Shown: positions 33,179-42,531, numbered from the stretch's first letter. The stretch: DNA of 64,000 bases from an uncultured Dorea sp. (GCA_910584575.1 CAJUBG010000002.1:1-64000); one strand, 5' to 3'. Program-made: numbers and translations. Notes: a model not told the origin generated them from the letters alone.

Positions 33179-33255
33179 AGATGCCGTGTAAAGTATGTGC
33201 ATGAAGGGAAAAATATAGAAAATATTTTCGGAAATGCAGGATGGAGGTAGGTAAG

Positions 33256-34221
33256 ATGAGCAGAATAAGTATTGTAATTCCATGTTTTAATGAAGAAGAA
33301 GCGCTTCCGGTGTATTACCGTGCCATGTGTAAAGTTATGGAGGAAATGTCAGAGGAGGAATTTGAATTAATCTTCGTGGACGACGGATCTTCGGACCGAA
33401 CCCTAACGATATTAAAGGAAATGAACGAAAGGGACGGACGCTGCCGGTATCTGTCCTTTTCCAGAAATTTTGGGAAAGAAGCGGCAATCTATGCGGGACT
33501 TAAGAATACCAGCGGCGATTATGTGGCGACCATGGATGTGGATCTCCAGGACCCGCCGGGGCTTCTGCCGGAAATGTACCGGATTCTCAAGGAGGAGGAC
33601 TACGACAGCGTGGCAACCAGGCGTTCCACCCGAACGGGCGAGCCAAAGCTTCGTTCCTTCCTGTCGGAGAGCTTCTATAAGTTTATCAACAGTATTTCCA
33701 AGACGGAGATTGTAAACGGCGCGAGGGATTACCGATTGATGAAACGGAAGATGGTGGACGCTGTTCTTGGAATGAGTGAATACAACCGTTTTTCTAAAGG
33801 AATCTTTGAGTGGGTGGGGTTCCGTACCAAATGGCTGGAATTCCAGAATGTAGGGCGCTGTGCCGGAGAGACGAAATGGTCGGTTAAGAAGTTATTTACC
33901 TATTCTTTGGAGGGAATCACAGGCTTTTCGGTTGCGCCGCTGTCATTGGCGTCGGTAGTGGGAGTTGTTTTCTGTATGCTGTCCTTCCTTATGATTCTTA
34001 TTATCATTGTGCGGACGCTTATCTGGGGAGATCCGGTGTCCGGCTGGCCGTCACTGGTGTGCATTATCTTCATGGTGAGTGGAATCCAGCTCTTTTGTAC
34101 AGGAATTGTAGGGGAATATCTGTCCAAGACGTATCTGGAGACGAAGCACAGACCGATTTTTATATTAAAGGATTCCAGTGAGGAGAAGGAGGGGGACAGG
34201 CATGAGGCGGCTTCCGTATAG
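33256..34221 (+). CDS. GtrB/CsbB-type membrane glycosyltransferase
   Basis: The 321-residue protein is a family 2 glycosyltransferase of the polyprenyl-phosphate type: IVIPCFNEEE, VDDGSSDRT and MDVDLQDPP at the active site, and two C-terminal membrane segments (about residues 230-255 and 265-290). It should load a sugar on undecaprenyl phosphate. In Bacillus subtilis CsbB does this for YfhO, which glycosylates lipoteichoic acid. A YfhO homologue overlaps its 3' end by 20 bases. ATG 33256 follows GGAGG by eight bases. Expression is probably set by the adjacent two-component system. Confidence 0.9.
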   Translation: MSRISIVIPCFNEEEALPVYYRAMCKVMEEMSEEEFELIFVDDGSSDRTLTILKEMNERDGRCRYLSFSRNFGKEAAIYAGLKNTSGDYVATMDVDLQDPPGLLPEMYRILKEEDYDSVATRRSTRTGEPKLRSFLSESFYKFINSISKTEIVNGARDYRLMKRKMVDAVLGMSEYNRFSKGIFEWVGFRTKWLEFQNVGRCAGETKWSVKKLFTYSLEGITGFSVAPLSLASVVGVVFCMLSFLMILIIIVRTLIWGDPVSGWPSLVCIIFMVSGIQLFCTGIVGEYLSKTYLETKHRPIFILKDSSEEKEGDRHEAASV

Positions 34222-36838
34222 TTGTTATCTCTTTCTGGCATGCCTGACGTTAGGCTTCTGTTACCTGTTTTGCCTGCGTTATGGAATGTTTGGGGCAAAA
34301 GTAGACTGGATTAGCCAGCATAGTGTGTTGCCGGATTATTTCCGGCAGCAGTTCTATGATACAGGGCAGTTATTTCCGGAATTCGCGGCAAATATAGGAG
34401 GAGGGCAGAATATCTACAATTTTTCCTATTATGGGCTTTATAATCCCCTGATTTTGCCCTCGTATCTGCTGCCCTTTGTAAAAATGTCGGATTACATGAT
34501 GGCGATTCAACTGCTTGGTCTGACTGCTTCGGTACTTCTGATGTACCGATGGCTTGGAAAAAGGGGCTTTTCTGAGAAAATCTGTGTCGGCGTGGCGGTT
34601 TTGTTCCTCCTGTCCGGTCCGGTAATCTTCCATTCTTATAATCAGATTATGTTTATAAATTATATGCCCTTTCTGCTGACAGGCTTGTGGGGAGTGGACC
34701 AATACTTTGAAAAGCAGAAAAGCGCTCTGCTGACAGTCAGCATTTTTCTCATGATTATGACCAGCTTTTACTTTAGTATCGGCGGAATGTTGGTGTTAGT
34801 GCTGTATGGGATACACCGTTATCTCATGGTATGTGATGAGGCGGGAGAGAAAATAACTGTGATATCGTTTTTGACAGAGGGGTTAAAGTTTTCTTTTTGT
34901 TTTGTTATGGCGGTGCTGATGAGTGGAGTTTTGCTGGTGCCGACAGCATTTGCATTGGCGGGACGGGAGGGGGAGGGCGTGGCTTTTGGGGTGGCAGAGC
35001 TGCTTTTACCCAAGGTGCCAATAACCAGGTTTTGTTATTCCCCTTACGGGATTGGCATGACGACCCTTGCCATGACCGCCCTGGTTTCCCTGGCGTTTGG
35101 GCGGAAATGCTATGAACGGATGCTGGCGTTAAGCTGCATTGTAGTTCTGACGGTGCCGGTGTTTGCGTATCTGCTAAATGGAGGCTTGTACGTGCGGGAT
35201 AAGGTGATGATTCCGTTCCTGCCTCTGCTGAGCTACATCTTAGCATATTATCTGGAAGCGCTTGAGAGCAGGGAAAAAGAAGGGATTGGAAGATTGGGCG
35301 AGGTCTTGCCCTATGTATTGACAGCAGTAGTGCTCTATCTCAACCGGCAGCAGGGAGATATTAAGAAATACTGGAAGCTGCTTTTGTTTGACAGTATATT
35401 GATGTTAATCTGTTTTCTTTTGTTTCGTCTGGGAAGGAGAAGGGCTATGCTATTATTAGCCCCGTCCATATTGATGCTGATTGTGTTTGGTTATACTTGC
35501 CACACCCAGGCGGACAGGGCGGTTGGCCGGAAATTCTATGAAGAAGTTACGGATTCAGATATAGGAAAACAGATTGAGGCGGTAACAGCCAAAGAGGAGG
35601 GCTTCTACCGGACAGAGCAGTTAGGAAATGATAATGAAAATGCGGCGAATCTGAACCGAATCTGGACTATGGGGCAATATATATCTTCTCTCTATTCATC
35701 TTCATATCATGGGGGATACCGGGAGTTTCGGGAGGAAACCTTCCGGTTAGAAGAACCGTTCCGGAATTTTCTGATGCAGTCTGCGGTACATAACCCTGTT
35801 TATCAGCGGTTTATGGGAGTAAAGTACGTGGTGTCGAAGGAGGATATTCAGGGTTATGAGCCGGTAGGGTTTACATCGCTGGACGAAGCCTGCCAGTTTG
35901 AAGGGCAGGCCGATGCAAAGGAGAAGGGTAAGCAAGGTGACGAGTGGAGGGTGTATGAAAATACCCAGGTATCTCCGGTGGTATATGGGACGGATCGGGT
36001 AATCTCAAGGGAAGCCTTTCTTGATTTGGAATTTCCTTATCGTCAGTTAGCGCTTCTGGAATACGCCGTGGTGGAGGAAGCAGGGGACTTTACACAAAGG
36101 GACTCTGCGGCAAAAGAAGTTTTAGAAGAACAGGCCAACCCGATTGAGATAGATTTGCCATTAGATATAGATTCCGGCACAGACCAGGAGGTTAGGGTAA
36201 ATCTGCCTGATCTGTCTGAGACAGAGGAGGGACAGAGAGTCCTGTTTCTTTGCTTTCGTGTTGAGAACCAGAGGCCAACGAAGGATGTTGCAGTCTGGGT
36301 GGAGGGAATACGGAATAAACTGACGGCAAGAAACCATTTCTATTATAATGACAATACGGAATTTGCCTATGGGATTTTGCTAAAGGACGGGCAGGAAACA
36401 GTGGAAATGGTCTTTGGAAAAGGAAAGTATGAGATTGGGGAGGTCAAAGCATATATAGGGAGACTGCCCACTTGGGAAGGCAAAAAGGAGTTGGAGGGGC
36501 GCCTTTATCAGTCCGTTTTTAAGCCTGATTGGGAAAGGACAAAAGGAAATCGGATAGAAGGCAGTATTGACGTTAAAAGAGAGGGGTATGTTGTCACCAC
36601 GATTCCATATGACGAGAATTTTGAGATTCTGGTGGATGGAGAACGGGTGAGGGCAGAGGAAGTAAATACCGCCTTTCTTGGCTTTTGGATTGAGGGCGGT
36701 AGGCATGAGGTAAGGCTTATATATCATGCGCCTGGCGTGAAGGCAGGGAAAATGATGTCGATGGCAGGGCTGATTATATTCTGCGGCATGGGGTTTTTCA
36801 GGCAAAGCTTCAGAAAGTCATCGACAGACGGAAGATAG
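34202..36838 (+). CDS. YfhO family membrane glycosyltransferase
   Basis: The 878-residue protein has about a dozen N-terminal membrane segments (residues 5-430) with the GT-C type loop acid and aromatic features (AKVDWISQH, NIGGGQNIYNFSYYG), a long extracellular region, and a last membrane segment near residue 855. This is the YfhO family layout, which uses a lipid-linked sugar made by a CsbB-type partner to modify surface polymers outside the cell. That partner is encoded just upstream with overlap. The start at 34202 follows AGGAGGGGG. Its 3' end overlaps the convergent pseudouridine synthase gene by 21 bases. Confidence 0.88.
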   Translation: MRRLPYSCYLFLACLTLGFCYLFCLRYGMFGAKVDWISQHSVLPDYFRQQFYDTGQLFPEFAANIGGGQNIYNFSYYGLYNPLILPSYLLPFVKMSDYMMAIQLLGLTASVLLMYRWLGKRGFSEKICVGVAVLFLLSGPVIFHSYNQIMFINYMPFLLTGLWGVDQYFEKQKSALLTVSIFLMIMTSFYFSIGGMLVLVLYGIHRYLMVCDEAGEKITVISFLTEGLKFSFCFVMAVLMSGVLLVPTAFALAGREGEGVAFGVAELLLPKVPITRFCYSPYGIGMTTLAMTALVSLAFGRKCYERMLALSCIVVLTVPVFAYLLNGGLYVRDKVMIPFLPLLSYILAYYLEALESREKEGIGRLGEVLPYVLTAVVLYLNRQQGDIKKYWKLLLFDSILMLICFLLFRLGRRRAMLLLAPSILMLIVFGYTCHTQADRAVGRKFYEEVTDSDIGKQIEAVTAKEEGFYRTEQLGNDNENAANLNRIWTMGQYISSLYSSSYHGGYREFREETFRLEEPFRNFLMQSAVHNPVYQRFMGVKYVVSKEDIQGYEPVGFTSLDEACQFEGQADAKEKGKQGDEWRVYENTQVSPVVYGTDRVISREAFLDLEFPYRQLALLEYAVVEEAGDFTQRDSAAKEVLEEQANPIEIDLPLDIDSGTDQEVRVNLPDLSETEEGQRVLFLCFRVENQRPTKDVAVWVEGIRNKLTARNHFYYNDNTEFAYGILLKDGQETVEMVFGKGKYEIGEVKAYIGRLPTWEGKKELEGRLYQSVFKPDWERTKGNRIEGSIDVKREGYVVTTIPYDENFEILVDGERVRAEEVNTAFLGFWIEGGRHEVRLIYHAPGVKAGKMMSMAGLIIFCGMGFFRQSFRKSSTDGR

Positions 36839-37450
36839 GAATACTTCCGAAGCAGGGATTTCCTTCCACTCTCCAGGCTTCAAATGTTCGTCTAAAATAA
36901 TATTGTCAATGGAAACGCGCTTCAAGGCAACCACACAGCAATGGACAGCCTTCATCATTCTGCGAATCTGCCGCTTCCTGCCTTCGGTAATCGTGATTCT
37001 TCCCATGGTTACCGGATGGCGGGGGCGGTTTTGGCAGATTGCTTTCTGAACCTGCGGATGAAGTATGCTCAGAGTCTCGGATAATACGGAAACTCCGGTA
37101 ACGGTAATCTGGCAGGGCAGAGTGGGGATGTCAGAGCCCTTTAACAGAATTCCTGTCTGGAGGGCCTTAAGTTTTTCTTCGTCCAAATCACCCAATACCG
37201 TAAATTCATAGGTTTTTTTCTTCTGATAAGCAGGGTGGGTCATCTGCTGATTCCATTTTCCGTCGTCGGTAATGATGAGCAAGCCTTCTGTCTCTCTATC
37301 AAGCCGCCCCACAGGGGAGAGCCTTTCATTGCCAAGCTCTTTGAAATACTCCATGACCGTCGGGAAACGCTCGTCCCTGCGGGCAGTGACACAGCCAAAG
37401 GGCTTATTGAATATATAGTAGTGAAAGGTGTTCTGATTTTCTTTTTGCAT
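36818..37450 (-). CDS. Pseudouridine synthase, RsuA/RluE family without S4 domain
   Basis: The 210-residue protein starts directly with the catalytic domain (YYIFNKPFG), has the active aspartate in GRLDRETEGLL and ends with GRKRQIRRM and a short tail. The S4 RNA-binding domain of RsuA/RluB is absent, as in RluE and RluF-like short members, so it modifies rRNA of unknown site. I chose the start at 37450, four bases after GGAGG on the minus strand; longer open frames upstream run through the exporter gene and are rejected. The 3' end overlaps yfhO-like gene tail by 21 bases. Confidence 0.88.
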   Translation of the reverse strand: MQKENQNTFHYYIFNKPFGCVTARRDERFPTVMEYFKELGNERLSPVGRLDRETEGLLIITDDGKWNQQMTHPAYQKKKTYEFTVLGDLDEEKLKALQTGILLKGSDIPTLPCQITVTGVSVLSETLSILHPQVQKAICQNRPRHPVTMGRITITEGRKRQIRRMMKAVHCCVVALKRVSIDNIILDEHLKPGEWKEIPASEVFLSSVCR

Positions 37451-37476
37451 GGCTCCTCCGGTTCTTTGAATACCTA

Positions 37477-38238
37477 TTAACCAACTACCATGATTGCGAC
37501 GCCTAAGACTGTAAGCACAACGCCGGTAGCGCGGTTCAGCGTGACTGCGCTTGCTTTGTTGGCGAACAGCGCGGCGATTCTGGCCCACAAAAGTGTTGAC
37601 AGCACACAGAAGGTAAGGCAGAGAACGTCCGGCCTCCCGCCTATGGCGAAATGGCTGGCCGCGCCTGTAAATGCTGTGAAGGCCATGATGAACACGCTGG
37701 TTCCAACGGCGGTCTTTAACTCGTATCCAAGGATGCTTGTGAGGATTAAGAGCATCATCATGCCGCCTCCCGCGCCGATAAATCCGCAGATAAAGCCAAT
37801 CATCACGCCGCAGACGACGGACTGAAGAAAGCGTTTGCGCGGCTCTACGGCTGCCATGGATTCCTTGGTGGTCATGACCGGTTTTACGATAAACTTGATT
37901 CCAAGGAGGAAGGTCATGAATACCGAGAAGCTGCCCATGGTCTGGTTCGGTACAAGGCTTGCAATCCAGCTTCCGAACAGTGTGAAGCACAGCACAGATA
38001 TCATCATGACGATTCCGTTCCTGATATCCAGATTCTTATTCTTTCCATAGGTATAGGCGCTGACGGCGCTGGCAAGGACGTCGCTTGCCAGGGCGATTCC
38101 TACGGCTTCATAGGCGGGCATGTTAAGGAATGTGATTAGCATGGGGCTGATGACTGCTGCCGCGCTCATTCCTGCAAATCCGGTTCCAAGCCCTGCGCCG
38201 ATTCCGGCGATAAAGCAGACAATAAATTTCGTCAACAT
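37477..38238 (-). CDS. TauE/SafE family sulfite-exporter-like permease
   Basis: The 253-residue integral membrane protein has about eight hydrophobic segments and the family features GIGAGLGTGFAGMSAA near the start and CGFIGAGGGMMMLL in the second repeat, reflecting the internal duplication of the family. Members move sulfite, sulfoacetate or other small anions; the substrate here is unknown. It has a strong own promoter on the minus strand and probably reads on into the pseudouridine synthase gene 26 bases downstream. Confidence 0.9.
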   Translation of the reverse strand: MLTKFIVCFIAGIGAGLGTGFAGMSAAAVISPMLITFLNMPAYEAVGIALASDVLASAVSAYTYGKNKNLDIRNGIVMMISVLCFTLFGSWIASLVPNQTMGSFSVFMTFLLGIKFIVKPVMTTKESMAAVEPRKRFLQSVVCGVMIGFICGFIGAGGGMMMLLILTSILGYELKTAVGTSVFIMAFTAFTGAASHFAIGGRPDVLCLTFCVLSTLLWARIAALFANKASAVTLNRATGVVLTVLGVAIMVVG

Positions 38239-38275
38239 TTTTGAGATTCCTCCAATCTATGTAGTATGGTTGTAA

Positions 38276-38304
38276 ATTTTAAATAATATAAAAAGGATTG
38301 TCAA
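38276..38304 (-). promoter_or_regulatory. Promoter of the TauE/SafE gene
   Basis: On the minus strand, TTGACA (38299-38304) and TAAAAT (38276-38281) with a 17-bp spacer. Confidence 0.75.
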
Positions 38305-38340
38305 GTTAAGGATATTTTTTAATAATTTTTTTAGAAATAG

Positions 38341-38387
38341 ACATTTTGTACGAATTGGAATATAATTATATAAACTGGACAAAATGT
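38341..38387 (+). promoter_or_regulatory. Promoter of the ATPase/TOPRIM pair with flanking inverted repeat
   Basis: TTGTAC (38346-38351) and TATAAA (38369-38374) are 17 bp apart. ACATTTTGT (38341-38349) and ACAAAATGT (38379-38387) are exact inverted copies that bracket the promoter, as expected of an operator bound by a repressor that bends or covers it. Confidence 0.6.
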
Positions 38388-38409
38388 ATGATTATAAAAA
38401 GGTGGAAAT

Positions 38410-39897
38410 ATGAGTGGAAAATATCTGGTTCGCATTGTTAAGAATGAATTAATAAATTTTAAAAATGTTGATTATGGCGAGATTCGTTATATGAACTATA
38501 GCTCTGTCGAGAAGAATGCAAAAATAGAAAAAAGTGATATTGTTGGTTTATATGGACAGAATGGTTCAGGCAAAACAGCATTAGTCGAGGCGTTAGCTAT
38601 ATTAAAATATATTCTTGCAGGGAAGGAGATTCCATACCAGCCATATGAAGGGCTGCTGTCTTCTCAATGCAGCACGAAGATTGTCACTGTTTTTTATATC
38701 GAACATGAACAGAAGCAATATAAGGCACAGTATGAGGTGACTCTGTGTGCAGACAATATAGAACAGAAGATTAATCTTATTTCAGAAAAATTAATATACT
38801 GGCAGAGAGGTGCGACATGGAAATCTCAAAGAGACTTGGAATTTCGCAATCCTTATTATGATACCAGTTCCATTTTGGATGATATAACGGTTTCTTTTCA
38901 TTCGGAAAATTTTAAAGGGCTTAAGGATGATATCATAACAAAAGGATTGCAGAAGCTGGCAGTATATTGCGCGCAGAAGAAACTTTCGGTTTTTTTTAAT
39001 CACTTAATGCTGCATAAATTAGCAGATGGAGACCCGGTATTGCGCAATGTGATGTGGGGATTGGCGGATTTTGGAAGTCTGTACTTTCAGGTTGTGAAGG
39101 TAAACCAACTTGCAGACATTAACAGGAATAGCATCTTACCGGTAAATGTGCATACAGAAAATAACAGCTTTGTAATGCAAGGATGTCTGCCTCTTGTGAT
39201 GGGAGGGCAGGGAAAAATCACCGAAAGTTTGTATGTGCAGTTGAAAGAAGCAGTTTGCGGGATTAATATTGCTCTGAAAGCCATTATTCCTGATTTGAGG
39301 ATAGAACTGCGTCCTGTCAGTGAGGAACCGGACAAAGAAGGAAATAAAGAGATACGAGTAGAAGTATATTCTGTTCGTGGTGGTAAGGAATTCTTGACCA
39401 GGTATGAATCAGAAGGGATTAAAAGAATTATATCTCTTTTGAGCTATCTTATTTCGTTATATAATTATCCTGAAATTTGTCTGGTAGTCGATGAATTAGA
39501 TTCAGGTATTTTTGAGTATCTGTTGGGGGAAATCTTAGGTGTTTTAAATGAAGAAGCAAAAGGGCAGCTAATATTTACATCACATAATTTGCGTGCTTTT
39601 GAAAAGTTAAATATTAAGAATATTATTTGCACCACAACCAATCCTGAGAACAGATATATACGGCTGGTAGGGAAAGAGAAGAATCATAATCCGAGAGACT
39701 TCTATATCAGAACAATTACAATCGGGGGACAGAAAGAAGAATTATATGACGAGGCTGATTTACAGTCGATTGGGTACGCATTCCGTAGGGCGTGTGATTT
39801 AAAGAAACCAGAAATAAAGCTGCATTTTTCCGACAAATTCAGAGAAAAATTAGAAGGAAGCACCGTTGAAGCAGAGGGGAATTATTCGGATGGTTAA
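38410..39897 (+). CDS. AAA_15/ABC-like ATPase, candidate defence protein
   Basis: The 495-residue protein has Walker A (GQNGSGKT, residues 49-56), an ABC-type signature region (YESEGIKRII, near 337), Walker B (LVVDELDSG, residues 358-366) and an H-loop (TSHN near 391), with a long middle insertion. This is the layout of SMC-like ATPases found in OLD, RloA, AbiL and PARIS AriA systems. It overlaps the next gene, a TOPRIM-like protein, by eight bases. The region is AT-rich and has its own promoter inside an inverted repeat. An anti-phage role is likely by analogy, but the exact system type is unassigned. Confidence 0.8.
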   Translation: MSGKYLVRIVKNELINFKNVDYGEIRYMNYSSVEKNAKIEKSDIVGLYGQNGSGKTALVEALAILKYILAGKEIPYQPYEGLLSSQCSTKIVTVFYIEHEQKQYKAQYEVTLCADNIEQKINLISEKLIYWQRGATWKSQRDLEFRNPYYDTSSILDDITVSFHSENFKGLKDDIITKGLQKLAVYCAQKKLSVFFNHLMLHKLADGDPVLRNVMWGLADFGSLYFQVVKVNQLADINRNSILPVNVHTENNSFVMQGCLPLVMGGQGKITESLYVQLKEAVCGINIALKAIIPDLRIELRPVSEEPDKEGNKEIRVEVYSVRGGKEFLTRYESEGIKRIISLLSYLISLYNYPEICLVVDELDSGIFEYLLGEILGVLNEEAKGQLIFTSHNLRAFEKLNIKNIICTTTNPENRYIRLVGKEKNHNPRDFYIRTITIGGQKEELYDEADLQSIGYAFRRACDLKKPEIKLHFSDKFREKLEGSTVEAEGNYSDG

Positions 39898-40600
39898 AAA
39901 ATCAAGGGAATTTAAAAAAGTTATTATTTTTATTGTAGAAGGTAATTCTGACAAAAAGGCTCTGGAAAAGATTTTTCAGAAAATATATAGGAACAAAGAT
40001 ATTGTTTTTAAATTTACGGATGGGGATATTACAAGTGATGAGAATATGACGGGGGCAAAAGCGGTTGAAAAAATATACAATAAAGTAGAGGAATATATGA
40101 AGGATAAAAAGTTATTACGACAGCATATTTGGCAAATTGTCCACATTTTTGATACAGATGGAACGTTTATACCGGATACTGCTGTCGTTAAAGGAGGTAC
40201 AGCCCAGTTGGTGTATACTCCTACACAGATTTGTTGTAAAAATGTGCAGAAAATTTTAGAAAGAAACGAGAGAAAAAGTAAGCTAATGGATTATCTGTTG
40301 AGATTGAAAGATATTAAAAATATTCCCTATGTAGGATTTTTCATGTCCTCGAATCTGGACCATGCTTTGTATGACGAGCAAAATCTCAGTCAGGAATTAA
40401 AAGGAGAGTATGCAGATGCTTTTTACACCGTATTTTCTGGCAGAGAGGAGTTATTTATTGATTTTTTAGAAGACGAGGTATCAAATGGAGTTCCGGATTC
40501 CTTCCCATCTTCATGGAGGTATATAAAAGATGGATTACATTCTTTAGAACGGCATACCAATCTACATATATATTTTAAATTGAATCCCTACAGGCTATAG
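39890..40600 (+). CDS. TOPRIM-like protein paired with the ATPase
   Basis: The 236-residue protein begins with a strand and the acidic motif VEGNSD (Glu17, Asp21), followed by FDTDG with Asp88 and Asp90, the order and spacing of TOPRIM metal sites in OLD-type, RloB and DUF4435 (AriB) nucleases. No membrane segment or signal is present. ATG 39890 follows GAGGGG; the earlier in-frame ATG at 39866 is less likely. It is coupled to the ATPase gene and its stop is 15 bases before a response regulator gene with no terminator between them. It may be the effector nuclease of the pair. Confidence 0.7.
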   Translation: MVKKSREFKKVIIFIVEGNSDKKALEKIFQKIYRNKDIVFKFTDGDITSDENMTGAKAVEKIYNKVEEYMKDKKLLRQHIWQIVHIFDTDGTFIPDTAVVKGGTAQLVYTPTQICCKNVQKILERNERKSKLMDYLLRLKDIKNIPYVGFFMSSNLDHALYDEQNLSQELKGEYADAFYTVFSGREELFIDFLEDEVSNGVPDSFPSSWRYIKDGLHSLERHTNLHIYFKLNPYRL

Positions 40601-40615
40601 GGAGAGGTTATGGTT

Positions 40616-41296
40616 ATGAATGAAAAGAAACGAATATTAATCGCAGACGATGAGCCGGGAATTATCCAACTGCTGAAGGACTATTTTGAAATCCAGGATT
40701 ACCAGGTGATAGAGGCAAAGAACGGTCTGGAGGTCTTAGGGCAGCTTAACAGGCAGCCGGATCTGATACTTCTGGACGTAAATATGCCCATGCTGGACGG
40801 GTTCGAGGTATGTGAGCGTATCCGCGCCCACATCTCCTGTCCAATTCTGTTCCTGACGGCGAAGATTGAGGAGTCAGATAGGATTCGCGGGCTCATGCTG
40901 GGCGGGGACGACTATATCCTGAAGCCCTTCAGCATAGATGAACTGGGAGCCAGAGTGGAGGCTCATCTTCGGAGAGAGGAACGTAAGAAAACCGACGGGG
41001 CTGTGAAGATATTTGACCGGCTGGCAGTCCATTATGGAGAACGGTGCGTGTATTATGACGAACATCCCCTTGGACTTACTAAGACGGAGTATGGGCTGGT
41101 GGAAATATTGTCGCTAAACGCAGGACAGGTGTTCAGCAAGGAGCAGTTGTATGAGAAAGCCCGTGGATTTGACGGGTGCGCTGACAGCAGCATTGTGATG
41201 GAGCATATCCGCAGGGTAAGGAGTAAGATTGGAAAGTATACGGACCATACGTATATAGAGACGGTTTGGGGAGTGGGCTACCGATGGATTGGTTAG
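40616..41296 (+). CDS. OmpR/PhoB-family response regulator
   Basis: The 226-residue protein has a receiver domain (DDEPG, LLDVNMPMLDG with the phosphorylation site near Asp50, LKPFS) and a C-terminal winged helix ending in VWGVGYRW. It should control the ABC transporter genes that follow its kinase. ATG 40616 is favoured over 40610 because GGGAGAGG ends about eight bases before it. It lies 15 bases after the TOPRIM-like gene, and the kinase gene overlaps its end by 13 bases. Confidence 0.92.
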   Translation: MNEKKRILIADDEPGIIQLLKDYFEIQDYQVIEAKNGLEVLGQLNRQPDLILLDVNMPMLDGFEVCERIRAHISCPILFLTAKIEESDRIRGLMLGGDDYILKPFSIDELGARVEAHLRREERKKTDGAVKIFDRLAVHYGERCVYYDEHPLGLTKTEYGLVEILSLNAGQVFSKEQLYEKARGFDGCADSSIVMEHIRRVRSKIGKYTDHTYIETVWGVGYRWIG

Positions 41297-42531
41297 AGGA
41301 AAAGATAGAAGGATTATCGAAATATATACGGAATCTGTCCTTTCGCAAGGCGATGATTGCATATATCCTGACGCTGGCAGCAGTCGTGCTTCTGCTTTCT
41401 TATCTGACGATGGTTCTGTGCTGGCAGATGGAGGCGGAGGAATGGGCAAAGTATGAGGAGGGCGGCCTTTTGGACATGATTTACTGGAAGGAGTCTTTCT
41501 TTGGATATGATTATAGATTTGAGAAAAGGACAAATATTACAGATAAGCTTCGGTTTCTGCAATTTGTGAGGAGGTGGTGTCCCTATTTCTATGCATTTGC
41601 AGGGATGATCGTAACGATATGTATCTTTTACCGGAAACGGCTGGCATTGCCCCTTAAAATTTTAGAGAACAGCGTAGAACGGATTCGAGGAAATGACCTT
41701 GACTTTCATGTGCATTATGACAGTGAGGATGAGTTGGGGAGCCTCTGCGACTCTGTGGAGGATATGCGGCTTGAACTGGTGCGGGGCAAGGAAGAAATGT
41801 GGCGGCTGGTGGAGAGACAAAAGGAGTTAAACGCCGCGTTTGCCCATGACCTGCGGACTCCCCTTACGGTGCTTCGGGGCTATACGGATTTCCTTGCCCG
41901 CTATATTCCAGAGGGGAAGATTAGCGAGGAGAAGATGGAGGATACGTTGGCGCTTATGTCCAGCCATCTGAAGCGGCTGGAGGATTACAGCCGTACCATG
42001 AAAGGGATTCGCAGTATTGACGAGGTGCCGTTTTCGCCGGAATGGGTGGGGCTTCGCAGTATTGAGAAGAAGATTAAAGAAGTGGTATTTGCACTGAACC
42101 AGGTAGGGGATGTGAAGATTAGTTATGAAGGAGGCTTCGGAGGAAATGTTGATGGGCTGCGCATAGAAGCGGACGACAATATTATCATGGAGGTTCTGGA
42201 AAATCTGCTCTCAAATGCGATTCGCTATGCCAGAGAGGAGATTGAAGTTCTGTCTGATTATGACGGGGAGAAGATGGAATTCCTGCTGACTGTCAGGGAC
42301 GATGGGGTAGGATTTTCAAACGAACAGTTGGAGAAGGCGTTAGAGCCCTATCATAAGGAATATGAAAGCGCAGAGATGGACGAGCATTTTGGGATTGGAC
42401 TGCATATCTGCAGGGAGTTTTGTAAGAAGCATGGAGGGACGCTTAATGCCGCCAACAGTATCAGGGGAGGGGCGGTGGTGACGGCATCGTTTTTTGCCTC
42501 TATATTTGGAGAAAATTCAATAGATCCTTAG
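41284..42531 (+). CDS. Sensor histidine kinase
   Basis: The 415-residue protein has two membrane segments (about residues 19-43 and 96-113) with a short 50-residue extracellular loop, HAMP, HisKA (AHDLRTPLTVL) and HATPase_c with N-box LENLLSNAIRYA and G-box DDGVGF and GIGLHI. The short loop is typical of intramembrane-sensing kinases next to ABC transporters that answer antimicrobial peptides, although the loop here is longer than in BceS. The start at 41284 is in the end of the regulator gene. Its stop codon lies within a putative regulator box for the transporter promoter. Confidence 0.9.
   Translation: MDWLEEKIEGLSKYIRNLSFRKAMIAYILTLAAVVLLLSYLTMVLCWQMEAEEWAKYEEGGLLDMIYWKESFFGYDYRFEKRTNITDKLRFLQFVRRWCPYFYAFAGMIVTICIFYRKRLALPLKILENSVERIRGNDLDFHVHYDSEDELGSLCDSVEDMRLELVRGKEEMWRLVERQKELNAAFAHDLRTPLTVLRGYTDFLARYIPEGKISEEKMEDTLALMSSHLKRLEDYSRTMKGIRSIDEVPFSPEWVGLRSIEKKIKEVVFALNQVGDVKISYEGGFGGNVDGLRIEADDNIIMEVLENLLSNAIRYAREEIEVLSDYDGEKMEFLLTVRDDGVGFSNEQLEKALEPYHKEYESAEMDEHFGIGLHICREFCKKHGGTLNAANSIRGGAVVTASFFASIFGENSIDP

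Noticed and set aside
37451..37990. Long N-terminal extension of the pseudouridine synthase frame
   Set aside because: It runs in another frame of the TauE/SafE gene on the same strand; a GGAGG site at the correct distance sets the start at 37450.
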